Shown here: piece after piece, positions 1-5,266 of the stretch | Layout of the letters: each line of letters starts with the position of its first letter | Position numbering within the stretch: position 1 is the first letter of the stretch | Source of the DNA: Candidatus Krumholzibacteriia bacterium | GTDB taxonomy: Bacteria; Krumholzibacteriota; Krumholzibacteriia; LZORAL124-64-63 | Assembly: GCA_030632925.1 (NCBI GenBank) | Contig: DAOVTU010000224.1 | Span: forward strand, 1-5,872 | Length of the DNA: 5,872 bases | Direction: 5' to 3' | Position numbers and translations under genes: made by a program | The notes under the pieces: generated by a model | The model's input: the letters and a program-made list of their open reading frames with translations, nothing else | Databases searched by the model: none | What the model was told of the DNA's origin: nothing

Positions 1-321
1 AACGGTGCCGACCAAACCCAACAGCGGGCACAGCGCCACCATGGTTTTGATCATGGGAATCGAGCCGTGGGCGGCCACCGAGATGCGCGATACCATGCCG
101 GCGCGCACCTGTTCGGCGTGCCACGAAGTGCGTTCCTGGCGGGACATCCAGACTGTGCTTTCAGCGACCACGTGTTGGTGGTGCTCCGTCCGGAAATAGA
201 TGACGCGCTCAAGGATCAGCACCCACATCCACAGGATGACCATGGCGATGACATAGAGCACGGGACCGCCGAGCTCCATGAAATCGCGGATGGCAATGTA
301 GGCGTCAAAGAGCCACTGCAT
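1..321 (-). CDS. exbB: ExbB/TolQ/MotA-family proton channel subunit (N-terminal part, runs off left edge)
   Basis: Inner-membrane proton-channel protein that, with ExbD, uses the proton-motive force to energise TonB. The first 107 residues are present and the frame is still open at position 1. Seen: a short N-terminus, one membrane segment at about residues 19-41 followed by LERVIYF, a cytoplasmic stretch, and the start of the second membrane segment with CPLLGLVGTV at residues 98-107, the family's signature Gly-Leu-x-Gly-Thr-Val motif. There is no signal peptide or periplasmic extension, so this is the classical short ExbB rather than a second TtpC. The start is ATG at 321, with an AAGGGAG ribosome site at 329-335 inside the end of the upstream gene. 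The gap to the ttpC-like stop is 3 bases, which indicates one transcript and coupled translation. TolQ and MotA are alternatives by family, but the DUF3450-TtpC context favours the ExbB of a TonB2-type system. Confidence 0.88.
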   Translation of the reverse strand, partial: MQWLFDAYIAIRDFMELGGPVLYVIAMVILWMWVLILERVIYFRTEHHQHVVAESTVWMSRQERTSWHAEQVRAGMVSRISVAAHGSIPMIKTMVALCPLLGLVGTV

Positions 322-324
322 GGC

Positions 325-1680
325 CTAGCTCCCTTGCCCTGAACGGGTCGCCACGATGCCTGCGCTCTGTTCTTGCAGAACATGCAGGATACCTTTGCTG
401 CGGCCCGAAACCAGGGTGTGCAGCAAAACAACCGGGATGGCCACCGTCAAACCCAGCACCGTAGTAACCAGGGCCTGCGAGATGCCGCCGGCCATGAGTT
501 TCGGATCGCCGGTGCCAAACAGGGTGATGGCCTGGAAGGTGACGATCATGCCGGTCACCGTACCCAGCAGACCCAGCAACGGCGCCACCACGCTGATGAT
601 TTTGATGAACATCAGCGAGCGCGTCAACTTGGGCATCTCGCGGAAGATGGCTTCGCCGAGTTTCAGTTCGAGGGTTTCGACATCGGCGCTGTCTTGTTCG
701 TCAGCCACCTGCAGGATGCGACCCAGTGGGTTGCCCGCACTGGGAGAATCACTCTTGAGCTGGGCCGAAACCTTGCTGCCGATCAACGTCAGGCTGATCA
801 GACGCTCAAGGGCCAGCAACAGGCCGATGATACCCAGGCCGATGATCACGTAACCGACCAACCCACCCTGTGCGATGCGCTCCATGAGGCTCGGGCGATC
901 CAGATACGTGGCCAGGATTTGGCCGCGGGTTGGATCGATACCGAAGACAACACTGCCGCTGCTGGCGTTGACCAGGTTGCCGGCCGTCTTGGTGAAACGG
1001 CCCTGGGGTTGGCGGCTGAGTTCGGACAAATTGCCCGTCTCGGGCGTGTACTGCAGATAGCCGGCATCCGATACGATGTTGAAGCCACCAACACGCACAA
1101 CGTCGGTCTGGATTTCCTTGCCATCGGCCGCGACGACCTTGGCGGTGAACTTAACGACCTTGCCGGTTTCCGTCATTTCCTGTTGGAGCAGGAACCACAG
1201 GTGCTCGATCTCGTCGATAGTTGGCAAGGCCGAGTCACTGGCCAGTTTGCCGTTCAATTGCATCAGGAATTCGCCGCGATCCGGGTACTGGGCGCTGGTC
1301 AGGGAGTTGTCCAACAGGCCCTTGGTATCGCCGGTGACCTGTTGCATGACCCCGAACAATTCCTTCATCGAACCGAGTCGGCGGTCCAATTGCTCGGTCA
1401 CATCGACAATGCGCAAGTCGTTGGCGTTGTAGGTGGTTTCGAGCTGCTCACTGCGCCTTTCAGCGTCGCGCAGCTGCTTCTTGGCGTCGGACAGAAGCTG
1501 GGCTTGTTGGTCCTTGGCGGCGCGGAAGTCGGCCTCGCGCTGACGGTGGGTCGCCTTGTCACTGGCGCTGCCGTCCTGGACCTGTTTGAGCAGGTCGTCC
1601 AGGCTTTGGGCTGTGTCCTGGGCCATGACGGGTACCGCGATCAACAGCAGAAGCATGAGTGTGAGTGCGCGCTTCATCAT
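325..1680 (-). CDS. ttpC: TtpC-like MotA/TolQ/ExbB protein with periplasmic N-terminal domain
   Basis: A 451-residue relative of TtpC, the extra ExbB-like component of TonB2 systems in Vibrio, where it is needed for TonB2-dependent iron uptake. Seen: a signal peptide with cleavage probably after VMA at residue 20; a heptad-rich coiled coil at about 25-105; a periplasmic domain to about 270; a first membrane segment at about 273-291 followed by LERLISL; a second at about 356-382 containing the signature GLLGTVTGMI (370-379); and a third at about 398-425 (SQALVTTVLGLTVAIPVV). The last two segments carry the proton-channel fold. The open frame extends upstream to 1800, but ATG at 1680 is chosen. 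It is preceded by GGAGGTGG, starts the signal peptide, and overlaps the DUF3450 stop as ATGA; the longer N-terminus is a Pro/Gly/Arg-rich shadow of the upstream gene. The large periplasmic part probably contacts the DUF3450 protein or TonB (inference). Confidence 0.9.
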   Translation of the reverse strand: MMKRALTLMLLLLIAVPVMAQDTAQSLDDLLKQVQDGSASDKATHRQREADFRAAKDQQAQLLSDAKKQLRDAERRSEQLETTYNANDLRIVDVTEQLDRRLGSMKELFGVMQQVTGDTKGLLDNSLTSAQYPDRGEFLMQLNGKLASDSALPTIDEIEHLWFLLQQEMTETGKVVKFTAKVVAADGKEIQTDVVRVGGFNIVSDAGYLQYTPETGNLSELSRQPQGRFTKTAGNLVNASSGSVVFGIDPTRGQILATYLDRPSLMERIAQGGLVGYVIIGLGIIGLLLALERLISLTLIGSKVSAQLKSDSPSAGNPLGRILQVADEQDSADVETLELKLGEAIFREMPKLTRSLMFIKIISVVAPLLGLLGTVTGMIVTFQAITLFGTGDPKLMAGGISQALVTTVLGLTVAIPVVLLHTLVSGRSKGILHVLQEQSAGIVATRSGQGS

Positions 1681-2480
1681 CGGGCCACCTCCGGTGCCGG
1701 AACTTCCAGCAGCAGCAGGTCCGGGGCCACCAGTTTGCGCGCGATGCGGATGCCGCGGCGCACCTGGTTGCGGGATTTTCCATCGGTGAGGGCTTCCCAT
1801 TGGCCGGTCGTGGTGTCCCAGCGTCCGGTCGCAGCGGCGTCGTTGGTCTGGTAATAAAGACCGACCCGACCCAGACGCAAAACATTCACTTCAAGGTTGG
1901 CCTCGTTGATCACCAGGGCGTCCTTGTAGATCTCGATGGTGCGGCCGAAGTCGTTCTCGATCTGGAAGGCTTCGGTCAACGAGCGGAATTTTTCGGCCAG
2001 GGTGACATCGGCGCGCTCCATCAGGGCCCGCAAGCGGTTCACCCGGGTTGTGCGCTCATCCAGCAGAAACGGCTGATCCAGCTGGATGAACTTGTCGAGG
2101 CCGTCGAGCATGCGGATCATCAGGGGCATGATCTGGCGTTCGACCACGCCGACCTGGTCCAGCGACTCGCGCAATGTCGCCAGCTCGCCTTCCTGGCTGG
2201 TGATCTGGCGCTGGATGTAGTCGTTGTAGACCGCCAGACCGTCCACCTGCTTCATGATCTGTTTGTACTCGGTTTCGAGGCCGTCGGTTTGGCGCACGAC
2301 GTCGTCGATTTTCTGCTGGGAGGCCTGGGCCAATTCCACCCGGTCGGTGCTCGCGAGCAAGACCTGGTCGAGGTCGCCGGCGTGGGTAAATGGTGCCGCT
2401 GCCAAAATCAGGCAGATGGTGGGCACGATCAGGGCCAGAAGCCGCATTTTCAGCCGCATATTCGCTGGGCTTGGGTACAT
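1677..2480 (-). CDS. DUF3450 periplasmic coiled-coil protein of a TonB2-type operon
   Basis: A 267-residue exported protein of the DUF3450 family, whose members are usually encoded just upstream of ttpC-exbB-exbD-tonB. The exact biochemical role is not established; a periplasmic accessory to the energising complex is the usual inference. Seen: a signal peptide with a slightly long basic N-region (MRLKMR), a hydrophobic core at about 13-30 and likely cleavage after THA near residue 34; a long coiled coil at about 40-115; the family-typical block IMPLMIRMLDGLDKFI (117-132) followed by LDQPFLLDERTTRVNRLR; the block EKFRSLTEAFQIENDFGRTI (163-182); and LRLGRVGLYYQT (201-212), followed by WD and a C-terminal LLLEVPAP. 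Length and motif order match a complete family member. The start at 2480 is supported by AAGGAGA at 2485-2491. Its stop overlaps the next start (ATGA), so it is the first gene of the operon visible here. Confidence 0.92.
   Translation of the reverse strand: MYPSPANMRLKMRLLALIVPTICLILAAAPFTHAGDLDQVLLASTDRVELAQASQQKIDDVVRQTDGLETEYKQIMKQVDGLAVYNDYIQRQITSQEGELATLRESLDQVGVVERQIMPLMIRMLDGLDKFIQLDQPFLLDERTTRVNRLRALMERADVTLAEKFRSLTEAFQIENDFGRTIEIYKDALVINEANLEVNVLRLGRVGLYYQTNDAAATGRWDTTTGQWEALTDGKSRNQVRRGIRIARKLVAPDLLLLEVPAPEVAR
1685..1692 (-). promoter_or_regulatory. Ribosome binding site fixing the ttpC-like start
   Basis: GGAGGTGG on the minus strand lies within the last codons of the DUF3450 gene. 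GGAGG is 7 bases from the ATG at 1680. It supports that ATG over the in-frame ATG at 1800 and over the second ATG at 1677. Confidence 0.8.
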
Positions 2481-2484
2481 CCCG

Positions 2485-2491
2485 TCTCCTT
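2485..2491 (-). promoter_or_regulatory. Ribosome binding site of the DUF3450 gene
   Basis: AAGGAGA on the minus strand ends 4 bases before the ATG at 2480. It favours this start over the in-frame ATGs at 2459 and 2447, which would trim the signal peptide N-region and lack an equally good site. Confidence 0.7.
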
Positions 2492-2544
2492 GTGGATACC
2501 GCAGTCAAAACGTTGAAAAACATGGTTAAGCGTGTAGCTAAGGG

Positions 2545-2573
2545 ACCATATTATTTTTCGCGGGTTTGTGCAA
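2545..2573 (-). promoter_or_regulatory. Candidate sigma-70-type promoter for the DUF3450-ttpC-exbB operon
   Basis: On the minus strand, TTGCAC (2573-2568) and TATGGT (2550-2545) are separated by 17 bases that include the AT-rich run AAAAATAA. The -10 box matches 4 of 6 consensus positions and the -35 box matches only about half. The position, about 60 bases before the start codon at 2480, suits the operon. No convincing Fur box was seen although TonB operons are often Fur-controlled. The call rests on pattern matching only. Confidence 0.35.
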
Positions 2574-2608
2574 GTTGCCGATGTGAGAATCTGTATCAAA
2601 TCGTTCGG

Positions 2609-2630
2609 TTGTGTGACCTGTAGCGCACAA
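2609..2630. promoter_or_regulatory. Inverted repeat, possible operator between divergent promoters
   Basis: TTGTGTG (2609-2615) and CGCACAA (2624-2630) form a 7-base dyad with one T-G mismatch and an 8-base spacer, 22 bases in all. It lies between the two promoter candidates, about 35 bases upstream of the minus -35 box and about 45 upstream of the plus one. That spacing would suit a dimeric regulator acting on either side. The TGTGA at 2612-2616 recalls a CRP/FNR half-site, but the other half does not match well. Chance occurrence is quite possible. Confidence 0.25.
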
Positions 2631-2673
2631 TCGCGCGACGCCTGCCCCGGCACGGGCCCTCCTGACAAATACC

Positions 2674-2702
2674 GTGACTTCAACCCGCCAAACGACTTAA
2701 AT
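2674..2702 (+). promoter_or_regulatory. Weak promoter candidate for the lipoprotein pair
   Basis: GTGACT (2674-2679) and TTAAAT (2697-2702) are spaced by 17 bases, each matching 4 of 6 consensus positions. The next AT-rich bases (ACTTAAATACAAAT) are the only such patch shortly upstream of the gene at 2820. It would leave an untranslated leader of roughly 110 bases. Confidence 0.22.
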
Positions 2703-2819
2703 ACAAATGTCGCCGGGCCACTGTTTCGGCTTCAATCTTGCCCTAATAGCCCAGACCGAGCCTGGAGCGGTTCATTTCCAGGTCGGCGGGGTCATCCTGA
2801 TTGTGAAGGGCAAGACGAC

Positions 2820-3737
2820 ATGAAGATTCCCGTTTTTATTCTGCTGGCTTTGCTGACGCTCCTGGCTGGGTGCGCTATGCCCTTTGGTGGTTCGGACAGC
2901 AACCCTGCACCAGTTTCCCTCGCCAGGTCCTTCGACGCCAATCAAGTCACCAGACAACAGTTCCGAGATAAAGGCGTCTCCATTGGCGGTATTGTCATTC
3001 GTCAGGGAGTAACTGTTCACCGCTATCCGGACCTGCCCCCGTTGACAGAACGCTTTGACCACTACGACCAGACAGAATTCTGGAGCATCGAATGCGAGCG
3101 CATCCTGGCCCAAAAGGATTCCAAGCTTCCCGTCACGCCCTTTTTCCAGTTCGACGACTTCGTCGAGGATGACCTCCTGAACTCCATGTGGGACCAATAT
3201 GCGCAGGGCGGCACCATCCACGGGGATCTTCTGAATTCTGTCCGCGCCGCCCAACCGGGCATACAGTATGTCGTTATGATTCGGGTGGATTTCGACGACG
3301 TTTCCCGGGATATCAACACATCGGCCCTGATGACTCAAAACGACACAGGGGGCCTGGGTAAGGTTCGCGGCGTTGAGCATGACCCAAACCAAACCCTGAA
3401 TTCCCTGCACCCTACCATCAAGAGGGTTGTTGGCACGACCGTGACACTCTACGACCTGGAATCCGCCCGTTGCATTTGGGAAGCCGGTGTTGTGCACGAT
3501 GTCTCGGACTCCATTGACACCAAAACCATGGACGACTATTCGGGTTTCAAGGCCAAACAACTGGAAACCGGACGCGTGGTGATTGAAGAGCAAGAGGAAC
3601 ACCTCAACGCACCGGCCTTCAGTCGGGTGCTGGACAAATGCCTGAACTCGCTTTTTTCGGACATGCTCAAGAACATGCGCAATCCGGACTCCATTTATGA
3701 GGGTGACACCTACGAGGGCGACTGGACTGATGGCTAG
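2820..3737 (+). CDS. Hypothetical lipoprotein, 305 residues
   Basis: Not recognised as a named family. Seen: a clear lipoprotein signal, with Lys2, a hydrophobic core and the lipobox LLAGC giving lipidation at Cys18. Ala at +2 fits outer-membrane sorting under the Lol rule of enterobacteria. After a short low-complexity linker (about 19-40) comes one globular mixed alpha/beta region with YVVMIRVDF (150-158), then TTVTLYDLESARCIWEAGVV (206-225). A strand with a Trp after a 'YDL' turn recalls the CsgG/LPP20-like periplasmic lipoprotein fold, but this is only a resemblance. The C-terminus is a predicted helix (about 265-287) followed by an acidic repetitive tail (YEGDTYEGDW). Further cysteines occur at 92, 218 and 274. 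ATG 2820 is chosen because it begins the signal peptide, with AAGGG at 2806-2810. The stop lies 13 bases before the next lipoprotein start, so the two are probably co-transcribed. Confidence 0.85.
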   Translation: MKIPVFILLALLTLLAGCAMPFGGSDSNPAPVSLARSFDANQVTRQQFRDKGVSIGGIVIRQGVTVHRYPDLPPLTERFDHYDQTEFWSIECERILAQKDSKLPVTPFFQFDDFVEDDLLNSMWDQYAQGGTIHGDLLNSVRAAQPGIQYVVMIRVDFDDVSRDINTSALMTQNDTGGLGKVRGVEHDPNQTLNSLHPTIKRVVGTTVTLYDLESARCIWEAGVVHDVSDSIDTKTMDDYSGFKAKQLETGRVVIEEQEEHLNAPAFSRVLDKCLNSLFSDMLKNMRNPDSIYEGDTYEGDWTDG

Positions 3738-3742
3738 AGGAG
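3737..3742 (+). promoter_or_regulatory. Ribosome binding site fixing the second lipoprotein start
   Basis: GAGGAG begins on the last base of the preceding stop codon and ends 8 bases before ATG 3751. It supports that ATG over the in-frame ATG at 3730 (which overlaps the previous gene) and the one at 3697. Confidence 0.75.
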
Positions 3743-3750
3743 TTGGCACG

Positions 3751-4692
3751 ATGAACAATCCAGCACGCATCCCGACCATGTTGCTCGCTATTGCGGTCCT
3801 GCTCCTGCTCAGCGCCTGCTCCACTGGAGGCGGCAGCCGAGGGCGCGTTTCGGACAGAGCGGCCCAGGCTGAACAAGAAGAAGACCCGGGCCGGGGCACG
3901 GGAAGCACCCGCACCAAAGAGGACCACAAGGATCAGGCTGACGAAGACGATGAAGAAGACGAAGGATCGTTCCTGGTCAATTTCCTGGTCGGGCTCTTCA
4001 GCAGCGGAGATGACGACGACTACTACGAACCCCAACCGGCCCCGCAACACACCGGACCCTACCCCGCCTCTTCACCCCACGACTGGGAATTTGCGGGCCA
4101 ACCGGACTCGAACAAGGGCCAGCAAGAAACCAACGCCACAGACGATGGACCAACCGAACTGTCCCATCAAGCTCTGACGGTTTGGCTGGCGCGGGCCAAC
4201 CCGGCCGGTGATGCGATCTCGCGGGTGTCCTCCATCTCGGCCCTGTACACCGCTTCGAGCGACCCCGGATTTCGTGGGCACTTTGGTTTCTACTATGGAG
4301 AGGGCCGCAAAGGAAGCCAGGCGGTCGTTCAGGACGGCATCAGTGAAATATGGGAATACGGCGTGGACCTTGGGGCCCGCAGTTATCTGCAGCCAAACGA
4401 AAATTTGAGCGGGCTTTACGTGCTATTCGGCATTCGAGGCGGCGCCATGCGCTGGAACTATGCCTGGACCGAATCCGGATTCGACAACGTGTCCAGCGAC
4501 GGCGTGCTGATCTTTACTCCCTACCTCGGCCTCGGCACTTCAGTGTTCCAGGCCGGGCCCGTGCAACTGGGGGCCAACCTCAGTTGGGGCCCCCGGATCA
4601 TGCTCGATGAAACTTTCGAGAAGTATGAAAACGATCTTTTCCCGAGTGTGGGCGAGCTGCGGTTCAATCTGGAAACGAGCTTCTTTTTCTAA
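3751..4692 (+). CDS. Lipoprotein with acidic linker and beta-barrel-like C-terminal domain
   Basis: A 313-residue protein of no family I can name. Seen: a lipoprotein signal with the lipobox LSAC (Cys23) and Ser at +2. A long low-complexity linker (about 25-135) follows, with two acidic tracts (ADEDDEEDEG at 63-72 and GDDDDYYEP at 86-94) flanking a short hydrophobic stretch FLVNFLVGLF (74-83), and then a Pro-rich segment. The remaining part (about 156-313) has alternating hydrophobic and polar residues with aromatic girdle-like positions, for example GHFGFYYGEG (176-185), LYVLFGIRGG (222-231) and TPYLGLGTSVF (256-266). It ends in ETSFFF, and a terminal Phe is the usual outer-membrane barrel signal. 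A small outer-membrane barrel is therefore likely (inference). Combining a lipid anchor with a barrel is uncommon. It sits 13 bases after the first lipoprotein gene and ends 6 bases from the converging gene. Confidence 0.85.
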   Translation: MNNPARIPTMLLAIAVLLLLSACSTGGGSRGRVSDRAAQAEQEEDPGRGTGSTRTKEDHKDQADEDDEEDEGSFLVNFLVGLFSSGDDDDYYEPQPAPQHTGPYPASSPHDWEFAGQPDSNKGQQETNATDDGPTELSHQALTVWLARANPAGDAISRVSSISALYTASSDPGFRGHFGFYYGEGRKGSQAVVQDGISEIWEYGVDLGARSYLQPNENLSGLYVLFGIRGGAMRWNYAWTESGFDNVSSDGVLIFTPYLGLGTSVFQAGPVQLGANLSWGPRIMLDETFEKYENDLFPSVGELRFNLETSFFF

Positions 4693-4698
4693 CCCTGG

Positions 4699-5199
4699 TC
4701 ACTCCGGCTTGTATTCGATGTAGAGCATTTCGCTGGTATCAAAGCCCATGGCTTCCACTGTAAACCCCAAGGGGTAGGCCTCAATCAGAATCTCCCGATA
4801 CCCTACGGCCCCAGAGTGTGTCGCCGGGCCATCGCGGGGTTCGGTTCGATTTCCTGTAAATGGATTGATCAGCAGGCGACCACCCGGCAAGTAGTCGATC
4901 AGGGTATGGCCCAGAGCGTTGGGTTGGCGAACCCCGGTGGGAAACAAGCCGCCGTTGTCCGCGGCATATTCGTGGGCCGCGGCGGCAACCCATGCAGCGG
5001 ATTTCCAGGTGCGGCGGGTCATGGAGCCACCACGCGGGTTCCCATAGTTATGGGTATTGCGACCCGAAGGCGATACCAGCTGAAGCTCCTGCGTCTGGGA
5101 CTTGTCCGGCGGATCGCTGACCGGTGAGGTCGGCGTCGGACCACTGCAGGCTGCCAAAGCGATCAGTGTCAGGATCGTTCCCCACATTTTCGTGCGCAT
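4699..5199 (-). CDS. Small lipoprotein with pseudopilin-like domain
   Basis: A 166-residue protein. Seen: a lipoprotein signal with the lipobox LAAC (Cys18, Ser at +2), then a Pro/Ser/Thr/Gln-rich linker (about 20-55). The globular part resembles the C-terminal region of type II secretion major pseudopilins and related prepilin-like proteins: AAAAHEYAADNGGLFP (72-87), a helix running into the 'YAADNGG-x-(F/Y)P' turn; DYLPGGRLLINPFTG (102-116), the 'YLPGG...NPFTG' loop; and SGAVGYREI followed by a closing strand. The long hydrophobic N-terminal helix and Gly-Phe-Thr-Leu prepilin cleavage site are absent and a lipid anchor stands in their place, so it is unlikely to assemble like a pilin. The function is unknown. 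ATG 5199 is chosen over an in-frame TTG at 5220 because GGAAAGGG precedes it and the signal peptide starts there. It lies downstream of the hydrolase gene and could share its transcript. Confidence 0.82.
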   Translation of the reverse strand: MRTKMWGTILTLIALAACSGPTPTSPVSDPPDKSQTQELQLVSPSGRNTHNYGNPRGGSMTRRTWKSAAWVAAAAHEYAADNGGLFPTGVRQPNALGHTLIDYLPGGRLLINPFTGNRTEPRDGPATHSGAVGYREILIEAYPLGFTVEAMGFDTSEMLYIEYKPE

Positions 5200-5206
5200 G
5201 AGGTGG

Positions 5207-5214
5207 CCCTTTCC
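5207..5214 (-). promoter_or_regulatory. Ribosome binding site fixing the pseudopilin-like lipoprotein start
   Basis: GGAAAGGG on the minus strand ends 7 bases before ATG 5199. This supports the shorter product of 166 residues over one starting at TTG 5220. Confidence 0.65.
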
Positions 5215-5222
5215 GAGCAAGC

Positions 5223-5252
5223 GGTCGGGCCAGCTTTCCAGCCGGCCCGACC
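5223..5252 (-). terminator. GC-rich hairpin after the hydrolase gene, possible terminator
   Basis: GGTCGGGCC (5223-5231) and GGCCCGACC (5244-5252) are perfect 9-base inverted repeats. After one mismatch, two further inner pairs can form, leaving a loop of about six bases. The hairpin begins 14 bases after the hydrolase stop codon. No T-run follows on the minus strand, and on the plus strand it is followed by CCCGATTCAGG, so it is not a textbook intrinsic terminator. It may act as an attenuator or RNA-stabilising hairpin between the two minus-strand genes. Confidence 0.45.
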
Positions 5253-5266
5253 CCGATTCAGGTCAA

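Larger units (their letters stand above)
2481..2819. other. Divergent intergenic region
   Basis: About 340 bases separate two divergently read units. The side nearest the DUF3450 gene (about 2510-2600) is noticeably more AT-rich than the rest, as expected for a promoter. The region holds a minus-strand promoter candidate, an inverted repeat and a weaker plus-strand promoter candidate, each listed separately. The plus frame of the following gene stays open upstream to 2568, but it has no ribosome site or plausible signal peptide there. I see no tRNA, clear riboswitch or intrinsic terminator in it. Confidence 0.6.

Noticed and set aside
373..1854. Long plus-strand open frame of 493 codons opposite the ttpC-like gene
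   Set aside because: It lies antisense to a gene with clear signal peptide and ExbB motifs. Its translation is rich in Gln, Ala, Asp and His and has no domain, which is typical of a shadow frame in GC-rich DNA.
1665..2516. Plus-strand open frame of 283 codons opposite the DUF3450 gene
   Set aside because: It is a mirror of a well-supported coding region. The translation is a low-information mix (HDVVDFLLGGLGQ-like) with no start signal.
2545..2600. Fur box upstream of the TonB-type operon
   Set aside because: The AT-rich patch lacks the GATAAT-type hexamer array needed for a credible Fur site.
2612..2627. CRP/FNR-like site TGTGA-N6-GCGCA
   Set aside because: Only one half-site matches. The longer dyad at 2609-2630 describes the symmetry better, and no CRP dependence can be claimed.
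2568..2819. Upstream in-frame extension of the 305-residue lipoprotein
   Set aside because: The extension has no ribosome site, is composition-poor, and would bury the lipoprotein signal inside the protein.
2772..3929. Minus-strand open frame of 385 codons opposite the first lipoprotein gene
   Set aside because: The plus-strand gene has a lipobox, a ribosome site and a coupled neighbour. The minus-strand frame has none of these and crosses two plus-strand genes.
3930..4030. GAN-rich triplet run suggesting a DNA repeat
   Set aside because: It reflects the acidic Asp/Glu tracts of the encoded linker. The repeat is degenerate and in frame, not a separate tandem-repeat element.
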